64,000 nucleotides of DNA from Bisgaard Taxon 45 (lineage in GTDB: Bacteria > Pseudomonadota > Gammaproteobacteria > Enterobacterales > Pasteurellaceae): the NCBI GenBank assembly GCA_030783905.1, contig JAQAHH010000006.1:62001-126000 (forward strand). Reading direction: 5' to 3'. A program made the translations under genes and the position numbers. Below the pieces are notes generated by a model. It had not been told where the DNA came from and ran no database searches. It saw only the letters and a list, made by a program, of their open reading frames with translations. Within the stretch, counting starts at the first letter, position 1. Each line of letters starts with the position of its first letter. This document shows, piece after piece, positions 27,159-41,536 of the stretch.

Positions 27159-27847
27159 ACATCATCAGCGACTATTTCCGTGATTGGAGTTGGAAAGAAC
27201 GTGCTTGGCTTGCCTTTGTCCTGTTATTCCAAACGGGTGCTTGGTTTGTGCAAGATGAAACCACCTTTATGTTAATTATGACACTCACCAGCTCACTCAA
27301 CCTCGTATTGGGGGCAAAAGGGAAAATTGAAGGGCTCTATTTTGCTATTATTAATAGTGCAATGTATGCGTGGCAATGTTATGGCATTCCGCTTTACGGC
27401 GAAGTGATGTACCACATGTTATACAGCATTCCAATCAGTGCCGCCGCCATCTATTTGTGGCGACATCATTTAGCCAGTACGGGGGAAGTCGAATTTCGCA
27501 AAATGAGCCTAAACGAAATGCTCATCACCACCATCGCCACCATTGCAGGGATTTTCATTTATGCGGAAGTCTTAAAATATATGGGCGGCAGTTTCGCCTT
27601 CATGGATTCTCTCACTACCGTTGTTGCGGTGATTGCCAGCTATCTCTATATGAAACGCTATGCAGAACAATGGTTTATGTGGATTGTGGTGAATGTGTTA
27701 GAAGTGGCTATGTGGATTATGGTGTATTTTTCTGGCGACGAACCTTCTGGTTTAATTATCCTGATGCACTTTATTAACTTACTCAACTGCATTTACGGCT
27801 TCTGGAACTGGCGACAAATTTCTACTCGGTTAGCTGTGCAAAATTAG
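27155..27847 (+). CDS. pnuC: PnuC-family transporter (nicotinamide riboside type)
   Basis: 230 aa with about seven hydrophobic helices. PnuC proteins are facilitators for vitamin-type nucleosides and rely on intracellular phosphorylation to trap the substrate. Family features seen include SSLNLVLGAKGKIEGLYF, NSAMYAWQCYGIPLYGE, MKRYAEQWFMWIVVNVLEV and the C-terminal NCIYGFWNWR. NadR, the ribosylnicotinamide kinase of the NAD route, is at 46 kb. The coupled PfkB kinase raises the possibility that this copy carries a different nucleoside. Last gene of its operon. Confidence 0.85.
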   Translation: MNIISDYFRDWSWKERAWLAFVLLFQTGAWFVQDETTFMLIMTLTSSLNLVLGAKGKIEGLYFAIINSAMYAWQCYGIPLYGEVMYHMLYSIPISAAAIYLWRHHLASTGEVEFRKMSLNEMLITTIATIAGIFIYAEVLKYMGGSFAFMDSLTTVVAVIASYLYMKRYAEQWFMWIVVNVLEVAMWIMVYFSGDEPSGLIILMHFINLLNCIYGFWNWRQISTRLAVQN

Positions 27848-27946
27848 CCTATAAAGAAAATTACAAAACAAAGGAAAAAACCATCAATGCGTTTGATATG
27901 TTGCTAGGCTTGTAAAGCTTAATCTTAAGAGAAGATAATTTACTAA

Positions 27947-27980
27947 GGTGCGCAATTTATTTTGCGCCCTTTTTATTTTT
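27947..27980 (+). terminator. Terminator of the pnuC operon
   Basis: GGTGCGCAA and TTGCGCC arms (one bulge) with an eight-base loop and a T-rich tail CTTTTTATTTTT. Confidence 0.75.
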
Positions 27981-27982
27981 TA

Positions 27983-27991
27983 AAGTGCGGT
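27983..27991 (+). repeat. DNA uptake signal after pnuC
   Basis: Exact AAGTGCGGT in the pnuC-dusA intergenic region, not paired. Confidence 0.9.
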
Positions 27992-28064
27992 AGTTTTTTA
28001 AACACATTTAAAACGTTTGAATGAAAGTCCTACTTTTTGTCTAGGATACCTTTTTCTTTTAAGG

Positions 28065-29048
28065 TTAGTGTGCCACAAAACTTAACGCTTTTTCGACCAC
28101 TTCCAAGCCTGCCCCCGCTTTGTGTGCATTTTCACTTAAATAGCGGCGCCATTGGCGCGCCCCTTTACAACCTTGGAAGGCACCTAGCATATGGCGAACG
28201 ACATGATTTAAATACACTCCTTGGCGGAGTTGTTGTTCAATATAAGGGAACATCTTTTCTACTGCTTCTCGTGGGGTGACGATAGGGCGAGTTGGGTCAA
28301 ATAAGGCTTGATCAACATACCCCAACAAACTTGGATTTTGGTATGCCTCACGTCCAATCATCACCCCGTCCATATATTGCAAATGTTGTTGCATTTCTTC
28401 AATCGTTTTAATGCCACCGTTAATGCTCATGCACAAGTGAGGAAAATCCTGCTTGAGTTGATAAACCCGTTCGTAATCCAATGGAGGAATTTCACGGTTT
28501 TCTTTCGGGCTTAAGCCAGAAAGCCACGCTTTGCGAGCGTGAATGATAAATTCCTGACAGCCTGCTTCATTTACTGTTTGCACAAAGTCACATAGAAATG
28601 CATAACTATCCAAGTCATCAATGCCAATCCGTGTTTTCACCGTCACCGGAATTTTTACCTCGGCTTGCATGGCTTTCACGCAGTCAGCAACCAAGTCCGC
28701 CTTTGCCATTAAACACGCCCCGAACAGACCATTTTGTACCCGATCAGAAGGACAGCCTACATTCAGATTAATTTCAGTATAGCCACGTTGTTCTGCAGCT
28801 TTTGCACATTGGGCGAGTTGGGCAGGATCGCTTCCGCCTAATTGTAATGCCACGGGGTTTTCTGCTGGCGAAAATGTAAGGTGGTCATATTTAGCATGAA
28901 TAATCGCCCCCGTGGTCACCATTTCGGTATAGAGTAAGGCATACTGACTAAATTGACGGTGAAAATAACGGCAATGACGGGTTGTCCAATCAAGCATTGG
29001 GGCGACGGAAAAGCGCCCACGATAAAAGTGCGCTGGGTTTTGGATCAT
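28065..29048 (-). CDS. dusA: tRNA-dihydrouridine(20/20a) synthase
   Basis: 327 aa flavoenzyme that reduces uridine in the D-loop of t[20 protein letters not shown] begins the FMN barrel, the catalytic cysteine is in [19 protein letters not shown], and [20 protein letters not shown] is specific to the DusA subgroup. The C-terminal [18 protein letters not shown] is shared with E. coli DusA. Its start overlaps the end of the ClC gene by 4 bp, so the two are probably coupled. Confidence 0.96.
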   Translation of the reverse strand: MIQNPAHFYRGRFSVAPMLDWTTRHCRYFHRQFSQYALLYTEMVTTGAIIHAKYDHLTFSPAENPVALQLGGSDPAQLAQCAKAAEQRGYTEINLNVGCPSDRVQNGLFGACLMAKADLVADCVKAMQAEVKIPVTVKTRIGIDDLDSYAFLCDFVQTVNEAGCQEFIIHARKAWLSGLSPKENREIPPLDYERVYQLKQDFPHLCMSINGGIKTIEEMQQHLQYMDGVMIGREAYQNPSLLGYVDQALFDPTRPIVTPREAVEKMFPYIEQQLRQGVYLNHVVRHMLGAFQGCKGARQWRRYLSENAHKAGAGLEVVEKALSFVAH

Positions 29049-30415
29049 TTTTCTTGTTCTCTAGTGTCTTCTTGAATGCGTTGGCGAAAACGTCCAGCCG
29101 CAAAATGATAAAAAGGTTTTGGATGAAATTGGCGTGAAATAATGGACGAAACTAAACAACAAATCAATAACCAAAATAACACAGGCTGGCAACCCGTCAT
29201 TTCCATCACCACTACACTGGCCGTCACTGGAGATTGTGTTGCCCCTGCTAAAAAACCTGCCATGCATAATAAAACCAGTAGGCGTTGATCAACAAGACCA
29301 CCAGTCATTGACCAAATTTGTGCACCAATACCCGCACCGGTGGTGAGTGCCGGCGTAAAGATGCCACCGGCAATACCTGTCCAATAGGTGGCGACAGTGG
29401 ACAACAGTTTTAATACCCCAAATTCACTGCTGAGGGCTTGCCCATCAAGGGCATCCGCCACGACATAATAGCCTGTGCCGTAAGTTTTACCTTGTGTATA
29501 GGTGCCTAGGGCAGCCAAAAATAGCCCTAAAATAAATGCTACATAAATGGGGTGGCGACGAATCCAGCCCCGCATGCTTGCAGGTGACAGCCCTGCCAAA
29601 CCTTTGGCTAATAAACGGGCAAAGACACCACCAAAAAAACCACACACCACACCACATACACTCACCCACACGAACAGATAAGGCACGGAGGTTTCCCCTT
29701 GGTATTCAGGAAAGTAAGGGTTGTTTCCTTCAATCGCCACTAAAATAAAGCCGGCAGCTAATACACCTAACAAGACACGGCGCTCCCAGCGTAATAATAC
29801 CCCTCGTCCCAGTTCTTCAATGGCAAAAATCACGCCTGCTAATGGGGCATTAAAGGCTGCTGCTAACCCACCAGCTGCACCGGTTGCCATTAGCTCATTG
29901 GCACTCAGACCGTTAAAGGCAATGCCTTTTTTCCGACAAAGATTGCCCCAAGCGAGCATTACGGCCGCCCCCACTTGTACTGACGGTCCTTCACGTCCCA
30001 CAGAGGCACCAATCAACATGGCCAGAAAGGTAAGCGGAATTTTCCAAAGCGTTTGCCAAAATGACACAAGACGGCTTTTATTATTGCCGTGAGGCAAACT
30101 GATTGCTGCGATCACTTGTGGAATCCCACTGCCTGCGACATAAGGCGTGTATTTGGCGGTAAACCAAGCAAGCAACGCCAAGCCTAATGGCAACACAAAC
30201 CAGACGGCGAGAGGATATTGGGTGCTCCAATGTGCATTCCACTCTAACCCGAGATCCGCTAATTTAGCAAAACCAAGAGAGAAAAGGGCGACTAAAGCGG
30301 CACCGATCAGGAGTGCGCTAAATTCTAAACTTTTACGAGAAATACGGTGAGTCTGACGTAATTTTTTATGTAAAACATACCGCACTTTGCTATTAAATTG
30401 AGTTGGCAAAAACAT
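29045..30415 (-). CDS. ClC-family chloride channel or H+/Cl- antiporter
   Basis: 456 aa with the ClC fold. The selectivity motifs [18 protein letters not shown] (with the gating glutamate) and [11 protein letters not shown] are intact, pointing to proton-coupled exchange as in Clc[14 protein letters not shown] is also conserved. Acid-stress or voltage compensation is the known role of such exchangers. There is no C-terminal CBS domain. The first 15 residues include an uptake signal (SKVRY). dusA follows with a 4-bp overlap. Confidence 0.88.
   Translation of the reverse strand: MFLPTQFNSKVRYVLHKKLRQTHRISRKSLEFSALLIGAALVALFSLGFAKLADLGLEWNAHWSTQYPLAVWFVLPLGLALLAWFTAKYTPYVAGSGIPQVIAAISLPHGNNKSRLVSFWQTLWKIPLTFLAMLIGASVGREGPSVQVGAAVMLAWGNLCRKKGIAFNGLSANELMATGAAGGLAAAFNAPLAGVIFAIEELGRGVLLRWERRVLLGVLAAGFILVAIEGNNPYFPEYQGETSVPYLFVWVSVCGVVCGFFGGVFARLLAKGLAGLSPASMRGWIRRHPIYVAFILGLFLAALGTYTQGKTYGTGYYVVADALDGQALSSEFGVLKLLSTVATYWTGIAGGIFTPALTTGAGIGAQIWSMTGGLVDQRLLVLLCMAGFLAGATQSPVTASVVVMEMTGCQPVLFWLLICCLVSSIISRQFHPKPFYHFAAGRFRQRIQEDTREQEK
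30379..30387 (-). repeat. DNA uptake signal at the start of the ClC gene
   Basis: Exact ACCGCACTT, read on the coding strand as AAGTGCGGT within codons 10-13. Last exact copy I saw before a 14-kb stretch without one. Confidence 0.9.
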
Positions 30416-30527
30416 AGATGATTGATGTTGTCAGGAAGAGAGAGACAAATTATAGCGTAAAATTCCATCTAGCTAAATATTCAACCGCTCATCAGTGCGA
30501 TGTCGTCCATTTGGTGATAAAAAAGAC

Positions 30528-30556
30528 TTGCAATGTGCGGTGGTTTTTAGTAGAAT
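30528..30556 (+). promoter_or_regulatory. S10 operon promoter
   Basis: TTGCAA, 17 bases, TAGAAT. Transcription would start near 30563, giving a leader of about 186 bases before rpsJ, close to the 172-base E. coli S10 leader. Confidence 0.78.
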
Positions 30557-30562
30557 TCGCAA

Positions 30563-31060
<498 letters not shown>

Positions 31061-31076
31061 TTAAGAGGTTATTACA

Positions 31077-31706
31077 ATGATTGGTTTAGTCGGTCGTAAA
31101 GTTGGTATGACTCGTATCTTCAATGAAGATGGCGTTTCAATTCCAGTTACCGTTATCGAAATTGAAGCCAACCGTGTGACTCAAGTTAAAACTGTAGAAA
31201 CAGATGGCTATTCTGCAATTCAAGTTACTACTGGCTCTAAAAAAGCAAGTCGTGTAACGAAGCCAGAAGCGGGTCATTTCGTGAAAGCAGGTGTTGAAGC
31301 TGGTCGCGGTTTATGGGAATTTCGTACTACTGAAGGTGAAGAATTCACTTTAGGTCAAGAAATTAATGTTGACATCTTCGCTGATGTTAAAAAAGTTGAT
31401 GTTACTGGTACATCTAAAGGTAAAGGTTTTGCTGGCGGTGTTAAACGCTGGAACTTCCGCACTCAAGATGCTACGCATGGTAACTCTTTATCACATCGTG
31501 TACTTGGTTCGATTGGTCAAAACCAAACGCCAGGTCGTGTGTTTAAAGGTAAAAAAATGGCAGGACACTTAGGTAATGAGCGTGTAACCGTTCAATCACT
31601 TGAAGTTGTTCGTGTTGATGCTGAGCGTAAATTACTATTAGTGAAAGGTGCTGTTCCAGGCGCAACTAATGGTGATGTTATCGTTAAACCAGCAGTTAAA
31701 GCATAA
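31077..31706 (+). CDS. rplC: 50S ribosomal protein L3
   Basis: 209 aa. Binds 23S rRNA near the peptidyl transferase centre. [15 protein letters not shown] and the long internal extension [20 protein letters not shown], which carries the glutamine methylated in E. coli, are present. 16 bp after rpsJ. Confidence 0.99.
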   Translation: MIGLVGRKVGMTRIFNEDGVSIPVTVIEIEANRVTQVKTVETDGYSAIQVTTGSKKASRVTKPEAGHFVKAGVEAGRGLWEFRTTEGEEFTLGQEINVDIFADVKKVDVTGTSKGKGFAGGVKRWNFRTQDATHGNSLSHRVLGSIGQNQTPGRVFKGKKMAGHLGNERVTVQSLEVVRVDAERKLLLVKGAVPGATNGDVIVKPAVKA

Positions 31707-31720
31707 GTCAGGAGATAGAG

Positions 31721-32323
31721 ATGGAATTACAAGTTGTAGGTGCAAACGCACTAACTGTTTCTGAAACTACCTTCGGACGTGAGTTCAACGAAGCATTGAT
31801 TCACCAAGTTGTTGTTGCTTATGCAGCAGGTGCTCGTCAAGGTTCTCGTGCGCAAAAAACTCGTGCTGAAGTGTCTGGTTCAGGTAAAAAACCTTGGCGT
31901 CAAAAAGGTACAGGTCGCGCTCGTTCAGGTGATATCAAATCACCAATTTGGCGTTCTGGTGGTGTTACTTTCGCAGCAAAACCACAAGATCACAGTCAAA
32001 AAGTGAACAAGAAAATGTACCGTGGTGCAATCAAAAGCATTCTTTCTGAGCTTGTTCGTCAAGACCGTTTAGTGGTGGTTGAGAAGTTCGAAGTTGACGC
32101 GCCAAAAACGAAAGTTTTAGTACAAAAATTAAAAGAATTAGCACTTGAAGATGTGTTAATTATCACAGCAAGCTTAGATGAGAATCTATTCTTAGCCGCA
32201 CGTAACCTTTACAAAGTTGATGTTCGTGATGTGCAAGGTATCGATCCAGTCAGCTTAATCGCATTCGATAAAGTTGTTATCACTGTAGATGCTGTGAAAC
32301 AAATTGAGGAGATGTTAGCATGA
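31721..32323 (+). CDS. rplD: 50S ribosomal protein L4
   Basis: 200 aa. Lines the peptide exit tunnel with its loop [19 protein letters not shown] and in E. coli represses the S10 operon through the leader. Its stop overlaps the rplW start by 4 bp. Confidence 0.99.
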   Translation: MELQVVGANALTVSETTFGREFNEALIHQVVVAYAAGARQGSRAQKTRAEVSGSGKKPWRQKGTGRARSGDIKSPIWRSGGVTFAAKPQDHSQKVNKKMYRGAIKSILSELVRQDRLVVVEKFEVDAPKTKVLVQKLKELALEDVLIITASLDENLFLAARNLYKVDVRDVQGIDPVSLIAFDKVVITVDAVKQIEEMLA

Positions 32324-32622
32324 TTCAACAAGAACGTTTGCTAAAAGTGTTAAAAGCACCACATGTCTCTGAAAAAGCAACAAATAACGCTGAGAAGTCT
32401 AACACTATCGTTTTCAAAGTGGCTTTAGATGCAAATAAAGTTGAAATTGCTAACGCTGTTGAGCAATTATTTGAAGTGAAAGTGGATTCTGTTCGTACCG
32501 TTGTCGTGAAAGGTAAAACGAAACGTCATGGTGCAAGAATGGGACGTCGCAGTGACTGGAAAAAAGCTTATGTAACTCTTCAAGAAGGTCAATCACTTGA
32601 CTTTGTTGAAGGTGCAGAGTAA
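32320..32622 (+). CDS. rplW: 50S ribosomal protein L23
   Basis: 100 aa. L23 is at the exit tunnel and docks trigger factor and [23 protein letters not shown] and [20 protein letters not shown] are typical. ATGA overlap with rplD. Confidence 0.99.
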   Translation: MIQQERLLKVLKAPHVSEKATNNAEKSNTIVFKVALDANKVEIANAVEQLFEVKVDSVRTVVVKGKTKRHGARMGRRSDWKKAYVTLQEGQSLDFVEGAE

Positions 32623-32641
32623 TTCGGAGGAGTAGAAGATA

Positions 32642-33463
32642 ATGGCTATCGTTAAATGTAAGCCGACCTCCGCTGGTCGTCGTCACGTTGTTAAAATCGT
32701 GAACCCTGAATTACACAAGGGTAAACCTTACGCACCACTTTTAGATACAAAATCTAAAACAGGTGGTCGTAACAATTTCGGACGTATTACTACTCGCCAT
32801 ATTGGTGGTGGTCATAAACAACATTACCGTTTAATCGATTTCAAACGTAACAAGTTAGATATTCCAGCGGTTGTTGAGCGTCTTGAATATGACCCTAACC
32901 GTTCTGCAAATATCGCTTTAGTGCTTTATAAAGATGGTGAACGCCGTTATATCTTAGCACCTAAAGGTCTATCTGCAGGCGATACAATCCAATCTGGAGC
33001 GAATGCGCCAATTAAAGTGGGTAACGCGTTACCAATGCGTAATATCCCAGTTGGTTCGACTGTACATAACGTTGAATTAAAACCAGGTAAAGGCGGTCAA
33101 ATCGCTCGTTCTGCTGGTGCTTATGTACAAATTATCGCTCGTGAAGGTAACTATGTGACTTTACGTCTTCGTTCAGGCGAAATGCGTAAAGTATTAGCTG
33201 AGTGTACAGCGACCATTGGTGAAGTTGGTAACTCAGAACACATGCTTCGCGTATTGGGTAAAGCAGGTGCTAACCGCTGGAGAGGCATTCGCCCAACAGT
33301 TCGTGGTACAGCAATGAACCCAGTAGATCACCCACACGGTGGTGGTGAAGGTCGTAACTTTGGTAAACACCCAGTCACACCTTGGGGCGTTCAAACTAAA
33401 GGTAAGAAAACTCGCCATAACAAACGTACTGATAAATTCATCGTACGTCGTCGTGGTAAATAA
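32642..33463 (+). CDS. rplB: 50S ribosomal protein L2
   Basis: 273 aa. Needed for subunit association and peptidyl transfer. The conserved histidine region [19 protein letters not shown] and the basic tail RRGK are present. An AGGAG site lies upstream. Confidence 0.99.
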   Translation: MAIVKCKPTSAGRRHVVKIVNPELHKGKPYAPLLDTKSKTGGRNNFGRITTRHIGGGHKQHYRLIDFKRNKLDIPAVVERLEYDPNRSANIALVLYKDGERRYILAPKGLSAGDTIQSGANAPIKVGNALPMRNIPVGSTVHNVELKPGKGGQIARSAGAYVQIIAREGNYVTLRLRSGEMRKVLAECTATIGEVGNSEHMLRVLGKAGANRWRGIRPTVRGTAMNPVDHPHGGGEGRNFGKHPVTPWGVQTKGKKTRHNKRTDKFIVRRRGK

Positions 33464-33476
33464 TATTAATTAATAA

Positions 33477-33764
<288 letters not shown>

Positions 33765-33771
33765 GGGGTAA

Positions 33772-34107
<336 letters not shown>

Positions 34108-34124
34108 TAAGTAGAGGAATAGCA

Positions 34125-34832
34125 ATGGGTCAAAAAGTACATCCACATGGTATTCGCCTAGGTATTGTTAAGCCTTGGAGCTCTACTTGGTTTGCGAATA
34201 CACAAGATTTCGCTGATAATTTAGAAGGCGATTTCAACGTACGTAAATTCTTGAATAAAGAATTAGCGAATGCTTCTGTTTCACGCATCACTATTGAGCG
34301 TCCAGCAAAAAGCATTCGTGTCACAATTCACACAGCTCGCCCAGGTATCGTTATCGGTAAGAAAGGTGAAGATGTTGAAAAATTACGTAACGCAGTTGCG
34401 GCTATCGCAGGCGTTCCAGCGCAAATCAACATTGCTGAAGTGAAAAAACCTGAATTAGATGCAAAATTAGTTGCAGATAGCATCGCTTCTCAATTAGAAC
34501 GTCGTGTCATGTTCCGTCGTGCGATGAAACGTGCAGTACAAAACGCAATGCGTTTAGGTGCGAAAGGTATCAAAGTTGAAGTAAGCGGTCGTTTAGGTGG
34601 TGCAGAAATTGCACGTTCTGAATGGTATCGTGAAGGTCGTGTACCTTTACATACTTTACGTGCGGACATCGACTATAACACTGCTGAAGCACATACTACA
34701 TACGGTGTAATCGGTATTAAAGTATGGATCTTCAAAGGTGAAATCCTCGGTGGAATGGCTGCAATTGCGCAACCAGAACAACAACCTGCTGACAAGCCTA
34801 AAAAGGCACCACGCGGCAAAGGTCGTAAGTAA
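34125..34832 (+). CDS. rpsC: 30S ribosomal protein S3
   Basis: 235 aa. [18 protein letters not shown] opens the protein and the KH domain GXXG loop is in [19 protein letters not shown]3 takes part in mRNA entry and helicase activity. The basic tail [11 protein letters not shown] closes it. Confidence 0.99.
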   Translation: MGQKVHPHGIRLGIVKPWSSTWFANTQDFADNLEGDFNVRKFLNKELANASVSRITIERPAKSIRVTIHTARPGIVIGKKGEDVEKLRNAVAAIAGVPAQINIAEVKKPELDAKLVADSIASQLERRVMFRRAMKRAVQNAMRLGAKGIKVEVSGRLGGAEIARSEWYREGRVPLHTLRADIDYNTAEAHTTYGVIGIKVWIFKGEILGGMAAIAQPEQQPADKPKKAPRGKGRK

Positions 34833-34845
34833 GGAGAATCGCTAG

Positions 34846-35255
<410 letters not shown>

Positions 35256-35256
<1 letters not shown>

Positions 35257-35447
35257 TGAAAGCTCAAGAACTACGTAACAAAAATGTTGAAGAGCTGAAT
35301 GCTGAGTTAGTGAACCTTTTAGGTGAACAATTCAAATTGCGTATGCAAGCAGCCACCGGTCAGCTTCAACAAACCCATCAGTTAAAACAAGTGCGTCGTA
35401 GTATTGCACAAGTAAAAACTGTATTAACCGAAAAGGCGGGTGAGTAA
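35256..35447 (+). CDS. rpmC: 50S ribosomal protein L29
   Basis: 63 aa, two-helix protein near the exit tunnel beside L23. [19 protein letters not shown] and [20 protein letters not shown] are typical. One-base overlaps on both sides. Confidence 0.98.
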
Positions 35448-35704
35448 TGACTGATAAAATTCGTAGCGTGCAAGGTAAAGTTGTAAGCGACAAAATGGAC
35501 AAATCGTTCGTTGTTGCGATTGAACGCAAGGTTAAACACCCACTTTACGGTAAGTTTATCCGCCGCACAACTAAGCTACATGTGCATGACGAGAACAACG
35601 AAGCTAAATTAGGTGATGTCGTTGAAATTAAAGAGTGTCGTCCACTCTCTAAAACGAAATCATGGACTTTAGTTCGTGTAGTTGAAAAAGCAGTAATTGC
35701 TTAA
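35447..35704 (+). CDS. rpsQ: 30S ribosomal protein S17
   Basis: 85 aa OB-fold protein binding 16S rRNA in early assembly. [20 protein letters not shown] and [20 protein letters not shown] are diagnostic. Last gene of the S10 operon, followed by a strong terminator. Confidence 0.99.
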   Translation: MTDKIRSVQGKVVSDKMDKSFVVAIERKVKHPLYGKFIRRTTKLHVHDENNEAKLGDVVEIKECRPLSKTKSWTLVRVVEKAVIA

Positions 35705-35725
35705 TATCAGCTCAATATAAAAATC

Positions 35726-35758
35726 AAAAAGCCAAGGGGATTAACCTTTGGCTTTTTT
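35726..35758 (+). terminator. Terminator of the S10 operon
   Basis: AAAAAGCCAAGGG pairs with CCTTTGGCTTTTT (one G-U) around a six-base loop, with a T run. It separates the S10 and spc operons. Confidence 0.88.
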
Positions 35759-35840
35759 GTTCATAAAAAAGAGCACGTGGAAGATGTGTGAGTAAGCAAA
35801 GATTGATTAAAAATCTTTCTCTTTTTTACCGCACATTATG

Positions 35841-35870
35841 TTGCTTTAATATTGTTTATTGTGATAGAAT
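35841..35870 (+). promoter_or_regulatory. spc operon promoter
   Basis: TTGCTT, 18 bases, TAGAAT with an extended -10 (TGA just before it). The short leader to rplN contains a stem TATCTG/CAGATA at about 35879-35898. Confidence 0.72.
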
Positions 35871-35930
35871 CCACGTCCTATCTGTGTATGTGCAGATAGA
35901 TTCGTCCCGAAAGGGTTTTATTAATTTTAG

Positions 35931-36314
<384 letters not shown>

Positions 36315-36328
36315 GGGAGAAGTGACAA

Positions 36329-37514
<1,186 letters not shown>

Positions 37515-37550
37515 TTTACCACTTTATTTTGGAATCGGAGTAAAAATACA

Positions 37551-37943
37551 ATGAGTATGCAAGATCCAATCGCAGATATGTTGACTCGCATTCGCAACGG
37601 TCAAGCTGCGAACAAAGTTGCGATCAGTATGCCTTCATCCAAGCTAAAAGTGGCGATTGCCAATGTATTAGCTGAAGAAGGTTATATTGAAAGCGTTAAA
37701 GTTTTAGATGGTGTTAAACCAGAATTGGAAATTACTTTAAAATATTTCCAAGGCAAACCAGTTGTAGAAAGCATTCAACGTGTTAGCCGCCCAGGTCTAC
37801 GTATTTATAAACGTAAAGACGAGTTACCAAAAGTAATGGGTGGTTTAGGTGTTGCAGTGGTGTCTACATCTAAAGGTGTGATGACTGACCGTGCCGCTCG
37901 TCAAGCGGGTTTAGGCGGTGAGATTATCTGTTACGTAGCTTAA
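37551..37943 (+). CDS. rpsH: 30S ribosomal protein S8
   Basis: 130 aa. Central 16S-binding protein and the spc-operon translational repressor in E. coli. [18 protein letters not shown] and the C-terminal [19 protein letters not shown] are characteristic. Confidence 0.99.
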   Translation: MSMQDPIADMLTRIRNGQAANKVAISMPSSKLKVAIANVLAEEGYIESVKVLDGVKPELEITLKYFQGKPVVESIQRVSRPGLRIYKRKDELPKVMGGLGVAVVSTSKGVMTDRAARQAGLGGEIICYVA

Positions 37944-37958
37944 TAGAGAGGTAGGAAA

Positions 37959-38492
37959 ATGTCTCGTGTTGCAAAAGCACCTGTTAGTATTCCTGCCGGC
38001 GTTGAGGTAAAACTTGACGGTCAGCTACTAACAGTTAAAGGAAAAAATGGCGAGTTATCTCGTACCATTCATAACGCAGTCGAAGTTAAACAAGATAATA
38101 ACGAATTAACTTTTTCTCCACGTGAAGGCATTGTTGGAGCAGATGCGCAAGCAGGAACTGCACGTGCATTAGTTAACGCAATGGTTATCGGTGTTACTGA
38201 AGGCTTCACTAAGAAGTTACAATTGGTGGGTGTAGGTTACAGAGCACAAATTAAAGGCAATGCAGTTGCTTTAAGTTTAGGTTTCTCTCACCCTGTGGAG
38301 CACGCTTTACCAGCAGGTATTACAGCTGAATGTCCATCTCAAACCGAAATCGTGTTGAAAGGTGCAGACAAGCAGCTAATCGGTCAAGTTGCTGCAGATA
38401 TTCGTGCTTATCGCCGTCCTGAGCCTTATAAAGGTAAAGGGGTACGTTACGCTGATGAAGTGGTACGTATCAAAGAGGCTAAGAAAAAATAA
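37959..38492 (+). CDS. rplF: 50S ribosomal protein L6
   Basis: 177 aa with two repeats of the L6 fold. Binds near the sarcin-ricin loop. [20 protein letters not shown] and [18 protein letters not shown] are conserved. Confidence 0.99.
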   Translation: MSRVAKAPVSIPAGVEVKLDGQLLTVKGKNGELSRTIHNAVEVKQDNNELTFSPREGIVGADAQAGTARALVNAMVIGVTEGFTKKLQLVGVGYRAQIKGNAVALSLGFSHPVEHALPAGITAECPSQTEIVLKGADKQLIGQVAADIRAYRRPEPYKGKGVRYADEVVRIKEAKKK

Positions 38493-38505
38493 TTAAGGTA
38501 ACACT

Positions 38506-38859
38506 ATGGATAAGAAATCAGCTCGTATCCGTCGTGCAACTCGTGCACGTCATATGATGAGAGAGCAGGGTGTAACGCGTTTAGTTATTCACCGCACTCC
38601 ACGTCATATCTATGCACAAGTGATTGCACCGAACGGTTCAGAAGTTCTTGCCGCTGCTTCAACTGTTGAAAAAGTAATTAGTGAGCAAGTGAAATATACC
38701 GGAAATAAAGATGCAGCAGCAGTCGTTGGTAAAGTTGTTGCAGAAAGAGCATTAGCAAAAGGCGTTAAAGACGTTGCTTTTGATCGTTCTGGTTTTAAAT
38801 ATCATGGTCGTGTCCAAACTTTAGCGGATGCAGCCCGTGAAGCTGGTCTACAGTTCTAA
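38506..38859 (+). CDS. rplR: 50S ribosomal protein L18
   Basis: 117 aa. Binds 5S rRNA with L5 and L25. [20 protein letters not shown] starts it and [20 protein letters not shown] is the signature. Confidence 0.99.
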   Translation: MDKKSARIRRATRARHMMREQGVTRLVIHRTPRHIYAQVIAPNGSEVLAAASTVEKVISEQVKYTGNKDAAAVVGKVVAERALAKGVKDVAFDRSGFKYHGRVQTLADAAREAGLQF

Positions 38860-38868
38860 TAGAGGTAA

Positions 38869-39375
<507 letters not shown>

Positions 39376-39381
39376 TTGATA

Positions 39382-39561
39382 ATGGCTAAAACTATTAAAG
39401 TAACTCAAGTTCGTAGTTCGATTGCTCGTTTACCGAAGCATAAAGCTACATTGCGTGGTCTTGGTCTTCGCCATATGCATCATACTGTTGAGTTAATCGA
39501 TACTCCAGCAGTACGTGGTATGATTAACCAAGTTTCATACATGGTTAAAGTGGAGGAGTAA
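39382..39561 (+). CDS. rpmD: 50S ribosomal protein L30
   Basis: 59 aa. Starts at the ATG at 39382 ([20 protein letters not shown]), six bases after the rpsE stop; an in-frame ATT further upstream is not needed. [14 protein letters not shown] is the family core. Confidence 0.98.
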
Positions 39562-39565
39562 TAGA

Positions 39566-40000
39566 ATGCGTTTAAATACTCTATCACCAGCTGAAGGCGC
39601 TAAGCATAGTGCTAAACGTTTAGGTCGCGGTATTGGTTCTGGTTTAGGTAAAACAGGTGGTCGTGGTCACAAAGGTCAAAAATCTCGTACTGGTGGCGGT
39701 GTTCGTCGCGGTTTCGAGGGTGGTCAGATGCCTTTATATCGTCGTTTACCAAAATTTGGTTTTACTTCAATGAAAGCTGCAGTGACTGCAGAAGTTCGTT
39801 TGAATGATTTAGCCAAAGTGGAAGGTGGCGTAGTAACTTTAGAATCATTAAAAGCAGCGAACATTCTAACTAAAGACATTCAATTTGCTAAAGTTATTTT
39901 GGCAGGTGAAGTAAAAGGTGCAGTAGTTGTTCGTGGTTTACGCGTAACTAAAGGAGCTAAAGCAGCAATTGAAGCTGCTGGCGGTTCAGTTGAGGAATAA
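39566..40000 (+). CDS. rplO: 50S ribosomal protein L15
   Basis: 144 aa. Late-assembly protein with the Gly-rich N-terminus [20 protein letters not shown]. Four bases after rpmD; secY follows after seven bases. Confidence 0.99.
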   Translation: MRLNTLSPAEGAKHSAKRLGRGIGSGLGKTGGRGHKGQKSRTGGGVRRGFEGGQMPLYRRLPKFGFTSMKAAVTAEVRLNDLAKVEGGVVTLESLKAANILTKDIQFAKVILAGEVKGAVVVRGLRVTKGAKAAIEAAGGSVEE

Positions 40001-40007
40001 TAAATAA

Positions 40008-41333
40008 ATGGCTAAGCAACCAGGTTATCAAAGTAGAAGTACTCAAAGCGGTACAGGTGAACTTAAAAGCAGATTATTATTTGTATTAGGCGCACTTATT
40101 GTGTTCCGTATTGGTTCTTTCATTCCGGTTCCTGGTATTGATGCGGCCGTGTTAGCTCAATTAATTGAACAACAAAAAGGCACCATCATTGATATGTTTA
40201 ACATGTTCTCTGGTGGTGCATTGAGCCGTGCGTCAATTTTTGCGTTAGGTATCATGCCGTATATTTCAGCATCGATTATCATCCAACTATTGACTACGGT
40301 TCATCCTGCACTTGCAGAACTAAAAAAAGAGGGTGAGGCTGGACGTCGTAAAATCAGTAAATACACGCGTTATTCAACGTTAGTCCTTGCGACATTACAG
40401 GCGGTTGGTATTTCAACAGGCTTACCTAATATGCTACCGGGACTTGTACCTAACGTAGGATTTAGTTTCTATTTTGCTGCAGTTATTAGCCTTGTCACAG
40501 GAACAATGTTCTTAATGTGGTTAGGTGAGCAAATTACAGAACGTGGTATTGGTAATGGTATCTCTTTGATTATTTTTGCGGGTATTGTTGCAGGTTTACC
40601 ATCTGCGATTGGGCAAACAATTGAGCAAACTCGCCAAGGTCAAATGCATCTATTAGTTCTCTTATTGATCGCCGTTATTGTATTTGCTGTCACATATTTT
40701 GTCGTCTTTGTTGAAAGAGGGCAGAGAAGAATTAAAGTTGAATATGCTAAGCGCCAACAAGGTCGTCAGATTTTAGGTGGACATTCAACGCACTTACCAT
40801 TAAAAGTGAATATGGCGGGTGTGATTCCAGCAATTTTCGCATCAAGTATTATTTTATTCCCTGCAACATTAGCGCAGTGGCTTGGTGAGGGATCGAGCTT
40901 AGAATGGTTAACAGATCTATCAATGTTATTGCATCCAGGTCAACCACTTTATTTGCTTGTTTATGCCGTAGCGATCATTTTCTTTAGTTTTTTCTATACC
41001 GCAATGCAATATAATCCTCGTGATACAGCGGATAATTTGAAAAAATCTGGTGCATTTATACCAGGAATTAGACCAGGTGAACAAACATCACGTTATATTG
41101 ATAAAATCATGACTCGCTTAACCTTAATTGGTGGCTTGTATATTACATTCGTGTGTTTGGTTCCTTACGTGATGACATCAGCATGGAATGTGCAGTTCTA
41201 CTTTGGTGGAACCTCTCTTCTGATTGTTGTCGTAGTAATTATGGATTTCATCGCTCAGGTTCAAAGTCATTTGATGTCGACAAAATATGAATCTGCGCTG
41301 AAGAAAGCAAACCTTAAAGGTTTCGGACAGTAA
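40008..41333 (+). CDS. secY: Preprotein translocase channel SecY
   Basis: 441 aa, ten membrane helices forming the SecYEG channel for protein export and insertion. [16 protein letters not shown] and the plug region at about 60-75, [20 protein letters not shown], and the cytoplasmic loop [20 protein letters not shown] are present, as is [20 protein letters not shown]. Encoded at the end of the spc operon as in most bacteria. Confidence 0.98.
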   Translation: MAKQPGYQSRSTQSGTGELKSRLLFVLGALIVFRIGSFIPVPGIDAAVLAQLIEQQKGTIIDMFNMFSGGALSRASIFALGIMPYISASIIIQLLTTVHPALAELKKEGEAGRRKISKYTRYSTLVLATLQAVGISTGLPNMLPGLVPNVGFSFYFAAVISLVTGTMFLMWLGEQITERGIGNGISLIIFAGIVAGLPSAIGQTIEQTRQGQMHLLVLLLIAVIVFAVTYFVVFVERGQRRIKVEYAKRQQGRQILGGHSTHLPLKVNMAGVIPAIFASSIILFPATLAQWLGEGSSLEWLTDLSMLLHPGQPLYLLVYAVAIIFFSFFYTAMQYNPRDTADNLKKSGAFIPGIRPGEQTSRYIDKIMTRLTLIGGLYITFVCLVPYVMTSAWNVQFYFGGTSLLIVVVVIMDFIAQVQSHLMSTKYESALKKANLKGFGQ

Positions 41334-41361
41334 TCTGTCCATTAAATAAAAGGGATAAGCA

Positions 41362-41475
41362 ATGAAAGTTCGTGCTTCCGTGAAGAAACTATGTCGTAAC
41401 TGTAAAATTGTTAAACGTGAAGGTGTTGTTCGTGTACTTTGTAGCGACCCTAAACATAAACAACGTCAAGGTTAA
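41362..41475 (+). CDS. rpmJ: 50S ribosomal protein L36
   Basis: A 37-codon ORF starting [15 protein letters not shown]. Cysteines at 11, 14 and 27 and a histidine at 32 give the zinc-binding (C+) form. AGGGATAAGC precedes the ATG. Follows secY as usual. Confidence 0.97.
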   Translation: MKVRASVKKLCRNCKIVKREGVVRVLCSDPKHKQRQG

Positions 41476-41488
41476 TTGATATTTTTTC

Positions 41489-41517
41489 TTGCAAAGAACC
41501 AGTTGAGCAGTTATACT
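41489..41517 (+). promoter_or_regulatory. Alpha operon promoter
   Basis: TTGCAA, 17 bases, TATACT, the same -35 and spacer as the S10 promoter. Its -10 lies inside a perfect eight-base hairpin (TGAGCAGT/ACTGCTCA, 41504-41522). Confidence 0.65.
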
Positions 41518-41536
41518 GCTCAGCTCATTTATGTCC

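Noticed and set aside
35879-35898. Stem TATCTG/CAGATA before rplN as a terminator
   Set aside because: No T run follows; it is downstream of the spc promoter and more likely a leader hairpin.
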